From contig PCUL01000062.1 of assembly GCA_002771745.1 (NCBI GenBank), forward strand, positions 1 through 64,000: a stretch of DNA of 64,000 nucleotides, in the 5' to 3' direction. This document shows, piece by piece, positions 10,418-18,419 of this stretch. Origin of the DNA: Bacteroidetes bacterium CG18_big_fil_WC_8_21_14_2_50_41_14. Lineage in GTDB: Bacteria; Bacteroidota; Bacteroidia; Bacteroidales; F082. How positions within the stretch are numbered: position 1 is the first letter of the stretch; each line of letters opens with the position of its first letter. The notes beneath the pieces are model-generated. The model made no database searches. It was not told the origin of the DNA and worked only from the letters and a program-made list of their open reading frames with translations. The translations under genes and the position numbers were made by a program.

Positions 10418-10567
10418 ATAATTCGGTATTCCAATTCGTAAATAAAAGAGTATAAAAATACAATTTTTACGATTGTGTTGTTACCTTTATCAAATGATTC
10501 GTCTCAATAAATGAATAAACTGCATGATGCGTTTAACATTTTAAATTAAAAAAAATCAATTAAAGTT

Positions 10568-11164
10568 ATGAAAAAAAGTTTTATTGCAATGGCCGTTGTT
10601 GTAATGGCCTTAGTGTTTGGTGGTTGTGCTAAAGTACCACAAGTTGAGTTGGATGCAACCAATGCTGCTATTGAAAAAGCTAAAGTTGCTGAAGCCAATG
10701 TGTATCTTCAACCAGCGTTTACTGCTATTATGGATTCATTAAATGTAATTAATGCTGAAATAGAAGCAAATAAAGGGAAATTATTTAAAAATTTTAACGA
10801 TGTAAAAGTTAAATTGGCCGCTCTTGAAGTACAGGCAAACGAACTTGTTGTTAGCACCGATGCAAAAAAAGAGTCGATTAAACAAGAAGTTAACGCCGTT
10901 TTAGCTGAGTTACAAGCACTTGCTACCGAAAATGCTGCTCTTGTTGAGAATGCACCAAAAGGTAAAGAAGGCAAAGCTGCAATAGAAGCAATAAAAGGTG
11001 AACTTACAGTAATTGATGGAGCTACCGCTGAAGTTGCCCAATTGCTGCAAGCCGGTAAATTACTCGCCGCTCAATCAAAGGCAAAAGCAACTTACGACAA
11101 AGCTTTATCAATTAACCAGGAGCTTAAGGCCGTAGTTGAAAAATACAATAAGAAACGGAAGTAA
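10568..11164 (+). CDS. Alpha-helical outer-membrane lipoprotein with C-terminal lysine (Lpp-like candidate)
   Basis: The 198-residue protein starts with a lipoprotein signal (MKKSFIAMAV..LVFGGC) and is predicted to be lipidated on C20. The mature 178-179 residues are rich in Ala, Glu, Lys and Val, have almost no aromatic residues or prolines after residue 50, and look like long amphipathic helices or a coiled coil. The chain ends in VVEKYNKKRK. E. coli Braun lipoprotein also ends in a basic tail whose last lysine is joined to peptidoglycan by YkuD L,D-transpeptidases, and two YkuD genes follow directly here. A tether role is inference. The coding sequence has many GCT/GAA/AAA codons, typical of an abundant protein. 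A terminator follows the stop. Residues 32-93 resemble a helical module in the next gene. Confidence 0.75.
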   Translation: MKKSFIAMAVVVMALVFGGCAKVPQVELDATNAAIEKAKVAEANVYLQPAFTAIMDSLNVINAEIEANKGKLFKNFNDVKVKLAALEVQANELVVSTDAKKESIKQEVNAVLAELQALATENAALVENAPKGKEGKAAIEAIKGELTVIDGATAEVAQLLQAGKLLAAQSKAKATYDKALSINQELKAVVEKYNKKRK

Positions 11165-11184
11165 AATCTGGAGAAATAGAATCT

Positions 11185-11213
11185 GCCGGGAACATTTCCC
11201 GGCATTTTTTTTT
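11185..11213 (+). terminator. Intergenic terminator/attenuator between lipoprotein and first L,D-transpeptidase
   Basis: GCCGGGAA (11185-11192) and TTCCCGGC (11196-11203) form a perfect 8-bp stem with a 3-nt loop, followed by a 9-T run. It begins 20 nt after the lipoprotein stop and ends 3 nt before the next ATG. It should give much more lipoprotein mRNA than transpeptidase mRNA, and it rules out the upstream in-frame start at 11136 for the next gene. Confidence 0.85.
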
Positions 11214-11216
11214 AGT

Positions 11217-12329
11217 ATGAAAAAGAAACATAGAATAATTGCTGTATTGGTTTTATTTTTTCTGGTAGTTATCATCGTGGTAGGTTCTGCCACTTATAAA
11301 CACCTTGAAAATATACCTCCCGATAAGGAAATTAAGAGTGCCATTGAGGCGCTGGCCTCTGTAAAAAAGTCACAAGCCGATAAATTTGCAGCTAAAAAAT
11401 ATTTGGAAGCGGAAAAGGTTTTCGAACAAGCCATGGATGAATGGAAAATTCAGAATGAACGATTTTTCCTTAAAAGAGACTACACAAAGGTAAGGAGCCT
11501 GGCAAACCAAACGATTGAACTGTGCATGGAGTCGATAAACGATGGTTCATCCGAAAAAACCTCCCTCAACAGTCAGGTAAAAAAACAATTGGCAACACTG
11601 AAAAAGAAGATCAATCAATTTGAAAAATATTACAAAAATCTGCCACTCGAAAAATCTGTTTTTCAACAATTTAGTAAAGCCCGTTTAAAATGTGATGAAG
11701 CAGAGACCTCTTATAAACATGGCCAGGTTCATGAAGCCGTAGAATTAGCTGATGAAGCTGAAATTCTGATAACAAAAGCTTCCGCAAAAGGTAAAGAAAA
11801 ATTGGAGGCCTTTTACGATGATTATCCTGACTGGGAGAAAAATGTAATATTGGCGAGAGAACTTTCTTCCGGAGGAAAGATCGTGGTTTTAGTAAATAAA
11901 CTTGAATCCTCATGCAATATACTGAAATCAGGGAAGATAATTGAAACCTTTAATGCCGAATTCGGTAAGAATTGGTTGGGTGGAAAAGTGAGGATGGGTG
12001 ATAAAGCTACTCCTGAAGGTGTTTATAAAGTGTACAAGAAAAAGAGCGGTAAAGAGACTAAATATTATAAGTCATTACTAATCAATTACCCAAATGAGGA
12101 TGATAAATCCAGGTTCACTGCCTTATTGAAAACCGGCAGGATTCCTAAGAATTCCAGAATTGGCAACCTTATCGAAATCCATGGGGACGGTGGAAAAGGA
12201 GTTCATTGGACAGATGGTTGTATAGCCGTGACCAACGACGATATGGACAAGATTTACAGCCTTTGCAGTATTTCTACTCCTGTGATAATTATTGGCTCCG
12301 AAAAACCATTAAAAGAGTATTTAAAATAA
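11217..12329 (+). CDS. L,D-transpeptidase (YkuD) with N-terminal membrane anchor and helical domain
   Basis: With the ATG at 11217 the protein has 370 residues: one N-terminal transmembrane helix (about 6-25), a long helical region (about 35-190), then a C-terminal YkuD domain. The active site is HGDGGKGVHWTDGCIAVTN with Cys335 as nucleophile and the conserved upstream His. YkuD enzymes act in the periplasm on peptidoglycan stem peptides, making 3-3 cross-links or attaching proteins. The usual Arg after GC(I/V) is Ala here (GCIAVTN), a pattern that I recall from the YafK-like subgroup, some of which detach lipoprotein from the wall. Residues 41-102 resemble residues 32-93 of the preceding lipoprotein. 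The next gene follows after 4 nt. Confidence 0.85.
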   Translation: MKKKHRIIAVLVLFFLVVIIVVGSATYKHLENIPPDKEIKSAIEALASVKKSQADKFAAKKYLEAEKVFEQAMDEWKIQNERFFLKRDYTKVRSLANQTIELCMESINDGSSEKTSLNSQVKKQLATLKKKINQFEKYYKNLPLEKSVFQQFSKARLKCDEAETSYKHGQVHEAVELADEAEILITKASAKGKEKLEAFYDDYPDWEKNVILARELSSGGKIVVLVNKLESSCNILKSGKIIETFNAEFGKNWLGGKVRMGDKATPEGVYKVYKKKSGKETKYYKSLLINYPNEDDKSRFTALLKTGRIPKNSRIGNLIEIHGDGGKGVHWTDGCIAVTNDDMDKIYSLCSISTPVIIIGSEKPLKEYLK

Positions 12330-12333
12330 CCTG

Positions 12334-13014
12334 ATGATGGAAAAAAAAGAAAAAATGATCCGATCGGCAATTTATATCATTTCAGTGCTTTGCGCTTTGA
12401 TGATTTTCGGTATTGGAACCCTGTATTTGGTGCCAAACATGGAATACAGGCTGTTTAATATGAGGGTAAACAACTTGCGCACTTCCCCACAGGAAGCAAG
12501 TTTACCCGAAAAGGGGTTTGATTTGAAAAAAGAGGTATCTGCCTTAAAAACTAAACTTGACAAGCTAAGTCCGGGCAAGCAATACCTGGTAATTAACTCG
12601 ACCGACAATACTTTTAAAATGTTCAAGAATAATAAACTTGTCCGTGAAGGTATCTGTTCAACCGGCAGCTATATTGAACTGGATGTAGGCAATGAGAAAA
12701 CCTATAAATTTGAAACTCCCAAGGGCGTTTTCACAGTTAAAGGTAAAATTGTTGATCCAGTGTGGAAAAAACCAGACTGGGCTTTTGCAGAGGAGGGATT
12801 GCCCATACCACCACCCAACCATGACTCACGATATGAATATGGTGTTCTTGGCGATTACGCATTAAATCTTGGAGATGGTTATTTGATTCATGGTACCTTG
12901 TACCAGCGGTTTCTGGGAATGGCTGTCACGCATGGTTGTGTGCGTTTGAGCGATGGAGACCTCAAGTTTATTTATAAGGAAATGCCTGTAGGGGCGAAAG
13001 TTTTTATCTACTAA
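12334..13014 (+). CDS. L,D-transpeptidase (YkuD), membrane anchored
   Basis: The protein has 226 residues with an N-terminal membrane anchor (about 10-32, IYIISVLCALMIFGIGTLYL) followed by a YkuD catalytic domain. The motif is LIHGTLY...VTHGCVRLS, with nucleophile Cys202 and the standard GCVR sequence, so this is a canonical enzyme of the ErfK/YbiS class. It would use the periplasmic tetrapeptide stem as donor. It follows the previous YkuD gene by 4 nt and precedes the next gene by 1 nt, so the three are translated from one message. A second ATG lies one codon downstream. Having both a GCVR-type and a GCIA-type YkuD in one operon suggests different jobs for the two. Confidence 0.88.
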   Translation: MMEKKEKMIRSAIYIISVLCALMIFGIGTLYLVPNMEYRLFNMRVNNLRTSPQEASLPEKGFDLKKEVSALKTKLDKLSPGKQYLVINSTDNTFKMFKNNKLVREGICSTGSYIELDVGNEKTYKFETPKGVFTVKGKIVDPVWKKPDWAFAEEGLPIPPPNHDSRYEYGVLGDYALNLGDGYLIHGTLYQRFLGMAVTHGCVRLSDGDLKFIYKEMPVGAKVFIY

Positions 13015-13015
13015 C

Positions 13016-13783
13016 ATGAAATTAAAGCAATTTTTATCCGAATCACCTTATAAAAGCACCATCATTTTCGGTATGGCATTGATGGTTTTCACGTTCATGT
13101 TGTTAATCGCGAACGTGATCTTTTCTTTTTTTGCTGTGAATAGGGCTTTGAATATAGTTAAATCAACCACTATTGAAAATAGGGAGGTGTTCCACAATTG
13201 GGAAAACGAAGAGCAACAAAATTTATGGAAGGAGAAATTCTGGATCGAAAATCAAATAAGGGTTTCCAAAGAAGATTCGATGAGTTTGGGAATCAATTTT
13301 AAAGACAGCACCATTCAACTTCAGTTCAAAGGGCTTCCCCTGATCAAAAGTAGAATTGCCCGAACCTGGCCTGAGCACTTCTTATCATCCTTGAGTGCGG
13401 AAAATTACAGCAAAATTTTCGGGCATTTATTGACCATTGATAATGCCAATGCAAATATTTCAAAACGACCTTTTCGCAAAATGATAGTTACGGCAGAAGG
13501 TAATACACAAGCTGTTGATACACTAACTTATAAGCCAAAAGCATTTTCATGGAGTTTTGTTACCAACAACAATATTCGTATTGTAATTAAGGGCTATGGA
13601 ACTGACTCACTTGAAACAGTTCCTTCTTTTCGATACGATGTATTAAAATTCCGTATAGCTGAAAAAACTATAAGCCCCTTTACTGACTTCACTCCTACCC
13701 TGTTTATCTGGATAAATGATAAAGAGGCTGAAGCCATTTACCGGGCACTGCCGAAGAATGCCAGTGTTATTGTCCGAAACTAG
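13016..13783 (+). CDS. Membrane-anchored protein of unknown function
   Basis: This 255-residue protein has one strong N-terminal transmembrane segment (about 17-42, IIFGMALMVFTFMLLIANVIFSFF) and a soluble, probably periplasmic domain of about 210 residues with mixed alpha/beta composition. I do not recognise the family. It begins one nucleotide after the preceding L,D-transpeptidase stop, so it is translationally coupled and likely part of the same envelope system, perhaps as an assembly or substrate-presenting factor. That role is inference from position only. The operon ends here; no clear terminator follows. Confidence 0.7.
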   Translation: MKLKQFLSESPYKSTIIFGMALMVFTFMLLIANVIFSFFAVNRALNIVKSTTIENREVFHNWENEEQQNLWKEKFWIENQIRVSKEDSMSLGINFKDSTIQLQFKGLPLIKSRIARTWPEHFLSSLSAENYSKIFGHLLTIDNANANISKRPFRKMIVTAEGNTQAVDTLTYKPKAFSWSFVTNNNIRIVIKGYGTDSLETVPSFRYDVLKFRIAEKTISPFTDFTPTLFIWINDKEAEAIYRALPKNASVIVRN

Positions 13784-14020
13784 GTTGAAATGCATGCTAC
13801 AAGCAATATTTCAATTCCAATTAAATTTTCCCTCGTAGTGGATCGGAGAAAGACACCTAAAGTACACCTAAATAGGGAGATAATGAGCTTTTTACAGTAA
13901 TGTTTTCCAGGTATTCCCAATGTTAAATTAGCGATGGAAAGAGCCATAGAGGCCGCTTATCCTCGAGCTTCTGTGTATAACTTTACAACTTGATCTGGCC
14001 TTATTTAAGGCGATAATCCT

Positions 14021-14028
14021 TAACTTTG
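14021..14028 (+). promoter_or_regulatory. -7 promoter box (TAACTTTG) for the restriction-modification remnant
   Basis: TAACTTTG is a full -7 match, 18 nt before the ATG at 14047. It suggests that the methyltransferase is still transcribed from the promoter of the old restriction gene. The 13784-14020 stretch upstream has a short direct repeat (ACACCTAAA at 13853 and 13864) and no gene. Confidence 0.5.
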
Positions 14029-14046
14029 CCGTAAAAACCTGGCTAA

Positions 14047-14267
14047 TTGATGAAACAAAAATTAACAAAAGATACTTTAATCAAAGAAGCGCAACTTTTT
14101 TGTGTTAAACAATCAACATTTCAACACAAAGAATTGTATGGTGTAACAGATGGAAAAGCTGTTGGAACCCTTATAGAACAAAAGTTTCAGGCTCACTTGA
14201 AAGCAAATTATGAAAAAATGATGTTCCGGGTATTGATAAGATTATAAGTTACAACAAACCTGAATAA
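14047..14267 (+). pseudogene. Collapsed type II restriction endonuclease gene
   Basis: The first frame encodes 66 residues, of which about 57 (KLTKDTLIKEAQLF..HKELYGVTDGKAVGTLIEQK) look like the start of a restriction endonuclease of the kind found next to adenine methyltransferases. It then stops at 14247. In another frame, EKNDVPGIDKIISYNKPE runs to a TAA at 14265-14267 that overlaps the methyltransferase ATG as TAATG, the normal arrangement for a coupled nuclease-methylase pair. So a short head and a short tail of the nuclease remain, in different frames, with the body deleted. The nuclease identity is from resemblance and position. Confidence 0.55.
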
Positions 14268-16036
14268 TGAAAGTATTTGAAGCAAATATTATTCATCAAG
14301 TTTCAGAGTTTTTAAATTACAGCCTTAAAACAGTTAGATCTCTTGAAAAAGCAAATCAAAAAATGCATGATGACTTTGGTATCATCCATTTTTTTGATAA
14401 TAATGAAGAATTGGAATCACTTAAAGAAATACTTTCAGTTAATCATAAAATTGTAGAAGAACCTGACAGAGCAGAATATGGAGATTTTCAAACCAATTCT
14501 GATCTGGCAAACAAGGTTATATTGCATTTATCATCAAGGGAAATATCACCTGAGATTTTAATTGAGCCAACTTGTGGAAAAGGAAATTTCATTATTGCAT
14601 CATTACGCAGCTTTAAAAACATAAAAAATGTCTTTGGTGTTGAAATTTACAGACCTTATGTGTGGGAAACCAAATTTAGCATAGTAGATTTTTTTCTTAA
14701 AAACCCAAATACCAACAAACCTGAAATTTCAATTATTCATTGTAATGTTTTTGACTATAATTTTGAGGAGATAGCAAAAATTCATTCAAACAAAGATGTT
14801 TTAGTGATAGGCAATCCGCCTTGGGTGACCAACTCAAAATTAGGTGGCCTTAACTCGACCAATCTTCCGAAAAAGACAAATTTCAAAAATCATACAGGTT
14901 TAGATGCAATAACAGGCAAGGGTAATTTTGATATTGCCGAATTTATAACCCTGACGTTGATAAGAACTTTTCAAAGTATGAAAGGTGATTTATTGTTATT
15001 GGTTAAAAACTCAGTTATCAAAAACATTGTATTTGATCAGATAAAATACCGTTTCAAAATTTCAGCCATCGAGAAACATTGCATCGATAGCAAAAAGGAA
15101 TTTAATGTTTCTGTGGAAGCAGCTCTTTTATACTGTCAACTCAATTCACACCCAACATTTGATTGCACAGAATTTAACTTTTATAATAATCAATCTTCAT
15201 ATCTCAGATTTGGGTGGTTAAACGATAAATTTGTTTCTAACTTCGACACGTACATTCACACCAGAAAAAATGATGGAGAATGTCCTTTTGTATGGCGGCA
15301 AGGCTTAAAGCATGATTGTTCAACCATTATGGAGTTAGACAAAGTAAATGGATATTATATAAATGGATTGAATGAAGCAGTAAATCTGGAGGATGGATTA
15401 GTTTATGGTTTTCTTAAAAGTTCCGACCTTAAAAACATGGTAATCAATCAGACAAGAAAATTTACAATTGTTACCCAAAAAAAAGTAGGACAGGAAACCA
15501 ATTATATAAAAACTAAATATCCAAATACCTATCAATACTTGATACAACATCAAGCACACTTTGATGCAAGAAAATCAAGCATTTATAATAACAAACCATT
15601 ATTCTCGATATTCGGTATCGGCGACTATTCTTTCAAACCCTACAAAGTTGCTATTTCAGGGCTTTACAAGACATTTCATTTTACACTTATTCTCCCGCAA
15701 GAAAATAAACCGGTAATGCTTGATGATACGTGTTATCTAATTGGTTTTGAAAAAGTAGAGTTTGCTGTTTACTCCCTAATTCTTTTGAATTCTGATACTA
15801 CTGTTCAGTTTCTCCAGTCAGTAACATTTTCGGATGCAAAGAGAACTTTTACCAAAGATGTTTTAATGCGGATTAACCTATTAGAATTGGGTCGAATGAT
15901 TGATAAACAATACTTAGCTGATGAATTGATTAAATTAAATGAAAAGTATAAGGTTAATCTATCATTAGAATTATGGGATAGTTTTATAGATAGTATGTTA
16001 CAAAAAAAAGAAAGTCAACTGACCCTTTTTGAGTAG
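14267..16036 (+). CDS. N6-adenine DNA methyltransferase (type II, orphaned)
   Basis: This 589-residue protein has motif I (EPTCGKGNFI, about residues 103-112), which binds S-adenosylmethionine, and motif IV (GNPPWV, about 183), the catalytic signature of N6-adenine methylation. Motif I before motif IV and a long C-terminal target-recognition part fit the gamma/N12-type architecture. The target site cannot be read from the sequence. The gene is clearly more A+T-rich than its neighbours, and its codon use differs, both signs of horizontal acquisition. Its start overlaps the stop of the broken nuclease frame. With the nuclease gone it may now protect the cell against an incoming restriction system or modify the genome without restriction. 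Confidence 0.85.
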   Translation: MKVFEANIIHQVSEFLNYSLKTVRSLEKANQKMHDDFGIIHFFDNNEELESLKEILSVNHKIVEEPDRAEYGDFQTNSDLANKVILHLSSREISPEILIEPTCGKGNFIIASLRSFKNIKNVFGVEIYRPYVWETKFSIVDFFLKNPNTNKPEISIIHCNVFDYNFEEIAKIHSNKDVLVIGNPPWVTNSKLGGLNSTNLPKKTNFKNHTGLDAITGKGNFDIAEFITLTLIRTFQSMKGDLLLLVKNSVIKNIVFDQIKYRFKISAIEKHCIDSKKEFNVSVEAALLYCQLNSHPTFDCTEFNFYNNQSSYLRFGWLNDKFVSNFDTYIHTRKNDGECPFVWRQGLKHDCSTIMELDKVNGYYINGLNEAVNLEDGLVYGFLKSSDLKNMVINQTRKFTIVTQKKVGQETNYIKTKYPNTYQYLIQHQAHFDARKSSIYNNKPLFSIFGIGDYSFKPYKVAISGLYKTFHFTLILPQENKPVMLDDTCYLIGFEKVEFAVYSLILLNSDTTVQFLQSVTFSDAKRTFTKDVLMRINLLELGRMIDKQYLADELIKLNEKYKVNLSLELWDSFIDSMLQKKESQLTLFE

Positions 16037-16052
16037 AATAACAAATCAAAAA

Positions 16053-16082
16053 AAATCCGGATGAAATCATTCACCCGGATTT
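16053..16082. terminator. Bidirectional terminator between convergent genes
   Basis: AAATCCGG (16053-16060) pairs with CCGGATTT (16075-16082), with a further TGAA/TTCA pairing inside. It has an A-run on the left and a T-rich run on the right. It lies between the methyltransferase stop and the stop of the convergent acyl-CoA dehydrogenase and can serve both. Confidence 0.8.
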
Positions 16083-16102
16083 GTTTTTTCTAACAGGTCA
16101 GG

Positions 16103-17245
16103 CTATTTTATCACTCCTTTACCAATAACCAACCGTTGAATCTGGTTAGTGCCTTCGTATATCTGACACAGTTTGGCATCGCGCATCATTTTCTCCACCA
16201 GAAATTCAGTCGAGTACCCTTCGCCTGCCATAATCTGCACGGCATCTGTAGTTACTTTCATGGCCATATCTGAGGCAAGCAATTTGGCCATGGCAGATAG
16301 CGTATTGGCTGTTTTCTGACCTGTATCATAGGCCCAGGCAGCATTCCATGTCAATAAGCGGGCGGCTTCTATTTCAGTCGCCATATCGGCAATCATAAAA
16401 CTGACCCCCTGGTTAACGGTGATAGGTTTACCGAATTGAATTCGGTTTTTAGCCCAGCTCTTCGAGGTTTCGTAAGCTTCGCGTGCATTGCCAATACTCA
16501 AAGCGGCAACTCCGGTACGGGTACGTTCAAAGGTTTTCATGGCCAATAAAAATCCTTGCCCGTCTCCTCCAATTCGATGATCGATGGGGATTTCAACATC
16601 ATGGAATTTAAATTCGGTTTGAACAGAAGCCCTTTGCCCCATCTTCTTCAGATCAGAAACAATTTCTACTCCGGGAGAATTGGTTGGAACAACAAAGGCG
16701 GTTAAACTGCGCGCCCCTTTTGAAGGATCAGTCAATGCAAAAACCGTAATAAATGAAGAAACGCTTCCGTTGGTGATATAGCGTTTATGTCCATTCATAA
16801 TGTATTTATCGCCATGAAGGATGGCCTGGGTTTTGATTCCGGCCACATCTGAACCGGCATTGGGTTCGGTGAGCGCATAAGCGGCCACACTTTGTTCTTC
16901 ACTAATCTGTCCAAAAAATCTTTTCTTCTGTTCTTCAGTAGCTCCTAAATACAGAGGCGTTAAAGCCAACGTGTTGGCGTCCATGCAAATACCAATACCA
17001 ACGCAACCTGCCCCCAGTTCTTCAGAGGCCAAAGCGCTTTCAAAAATGGTGTGTTCGCTGCCTCCGTAAATTTTTGCCATCGGTCCGTTCATCAGACCTT
17101 CTTTGTAGGCTTGTTTTACCACATCCCAGGGGAAAGTAGCCAGTTCGTCATACTTTCTGGCATTCGGGCGCATGTGGCGGTTAGCAAAATCACGAACTTT
17201 CTCTTGAAGTTCAATCTGTTTGGGTTCTAATGAGAAATCTACCAT
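16103..17245 (-). CDS. Short/medium-chain acyl-CoA dehydrogenase
   Basis: The 380-residue protein is the standard length for homotetrameric acyl-CoA dehydrogenases of beta-oxidation or amino-acid breakdown. Motifs: ALTEPNAGSDVAG (FAD and substrate contact, near 124), RYITNGSVSSF (near 156) and the C-terminal IYEGTNQIQRL with catalytic Glu364. It differs from the 592-residue enzyme at 7550 in lacking the long C-terminal extension and in motif details, so the two are not recent duplicates. It stands alone, convergent with the restriction-modification remnant and divergent from xerD. Substrate chain length cannot be set from the sequence alone. Confidence 0.92.
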   Translation of the reverse strand: MVDFSLEPKQIELQEKVRDFANRHMRPNARKYDELATFPWDVVKQAYKEGLMNGPMAKIYGGSEHTIFESALASEELGAGCVGIGICMDANTLALTPLYLGATEEQKKRFFGQISEEQSVAAYALTEPNAGSDVAGIKTQAILHGDKYIMNGHKRYITNGSVSSFITVFALTDPSKGARSLTAFVVPTNSPGVEIVSDLKKMGQRASVQTEFKFHDVEIPIDHRIGGDGQGFLLAMKTFERTRTGVAALSIGNAREAYETSKSWAKNRIQFGKPITVNQGVSFMIADMATEIEAARLLTWNAAWAYDTGQKTANTLSAMAKLLASDMAMKVTTDAVQIMAGEGYSTEFLVEKMMRDAKLCQIYEGTNQIQRLVIGKGVIK

Positions 17246-17431
17246 TTTGTAGTGTGTGTTAATGAATGAAATGAGTTGTGATTAATTTGACCCCGAAAAT
17301 AGATAAAAAATCATTACTACCACGAGTTTTTGGTTAATTTCGTGCAACTGTTTAGTTATTTATTCAATTGTATTCATTATCAATGAGGCCGGATAACGGA
17401 GTTAAGTACCTCATTTTAAAATAATCTTCCA

Positions 17432-18340
17432 TTGAGTCATTCTTCCTTACGCAACGGATTTAAAACCTACCTTCAACTCGAAAGAGGCTTGTCGGTCAAT
17501 ACATTGGAGGCGTATTTGCACGATGTGGATTTATTCCTCAGGTTTCTGAAAGAGTCGAAACAAACCTCCGGATTAAATGTCCTTAAACTGGAAGATCTTC
17601 AGGATTTTGTTGGTTTTATTACCGAAATGGAACTGGGGCCGGCTTCTCAGGCACGGGTTATTTCCGGAATCAAGGCTTTTTTCCGTTACCTGGTCATTGA
17701 GAAGCTGGTGGAAACGGATCCCACAGAATTACTGCAATCGCCTCAAATGGGAATGAAACTCCCGGAATATCTCACCATAGATGAAATAGAACTTCTCATC
17801 GCACAAATTGATTTGTCTTCCTCACAAGGTGAGCGAAATAAGGCGATTATCGAAACTTTGTATGGATGCGGGCTGAGGGTTTCGGAGCTGATCAATATGC
17901 GTGTTTCTGACCTACGCTTAAAAGAAGGAATTATTTCGGTAACGGGAAAGGGTGATAAACAACGGTTGGTCCCACTCGGCTCAATGGCCGAAAGGCAAAT
18001 TACCACCTATCTGAAGCAAATCAGGGTACATGTTTCCCCAAAGAAAGGATCGGAAGATATACTGTTTCTTAACATCAGAGGTAGCATGCTTTCGCGTCAG
18101 ATGGTATTTCTCGTTGTAAAGGAACTGGTTCAAAAAGCAGGAATAAAAAAGAGGGTCAGTCCTCATACCTTCAGGCATTCATACGCAACCCACCTGGTTC
18201 AAAATGGAGCCAATTTAAGAGCTGTGCAGGAATTACTCGGACATGCTTCCATTACCACGACCGAAATATACACGCACCTCAATATCCGTGACTTGCGAAA
18301 GGCTATTTTAAAATATCATCCACGCAATACGTCTTATTAG
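17432..18340 (+). CDS. xerD: Site-specific tyrosine recombinase XerD
   Basis: The 302-residue recombinase has an N-terminal SAM-like core-binding domain (about 5-90) and a C-terminal catalytic domain with the full set of active residues: Arg in GLRVSEL (about 149), Lys in TGKGDKQR (about 172), the H-x-x-R box PHTFRHSYATH (about 244-254), the second His in LLGHASITTT, and Tyr in EIYTHL (about 279). XerCD resolves chromosome dimers at dif. The start is a TTG at 17432: an in-frame TAA at 17417 rules out anything further upstream, and the next in-frame ATG would remove most of the core-binding domain. Length and motifs match chromosomal XerD rather than a phage integrase. Confidence 0.9.
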   Translation: MSHSSLRNGFKTYLQLERGLSVNTLEAYLHDVDLFLRFLKESKQTSGLNVLKLEDLQDFVGFITEMELGPASQARVISGIKAFFRYLVIEKLVETDPTELLQSPQMGMKLPEYLTIDEIELLIAQIDLSSSQGERNKAIIETLYGCGLRVSELINMRVSDLRLKEGIISVTGKGDKQRLVPLGSMAERQITTYLKQIRVHVSPKKGSEDILFLNIRGSMLSRQMVFLVVKELVQKAGIKKRVSPHTFRHSYATHLVQNGANLRAVQELLGHASITTTEIYTHLNIRDLRKAILKYHPRNTSY

Positions 18341-18419
18341 AGAAAGAAAAGTGCGCTAAAGCCAGTTTTTTTATCAGAAATTAAACCGAGTATTCACAAC
18401 TCCAATTAAGGCACTTACG

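Noticed and set aside
11136-11216. Upstream start for the first L,D-transpeptidase
   Set aside because: It would overlap the lipoprotein gene and put the intergenic terminator hairpin inside the coding sequence. The ATG at 11217 gives a clean N-terminal membrane anchor.
13784-14020. Possible integration site or integrase relic beside the restriction-modification remnant
   Set aside because: Only a short 9-nt direct repeat was seen. No integrase frame, tRNA or matching repeat at the other end of the island was found.
17432-18340. Mobile-element integrase
   Set aside because: The tyrosine recombinase has the length and motifs of chromosomal XerD, and there is no element around it.
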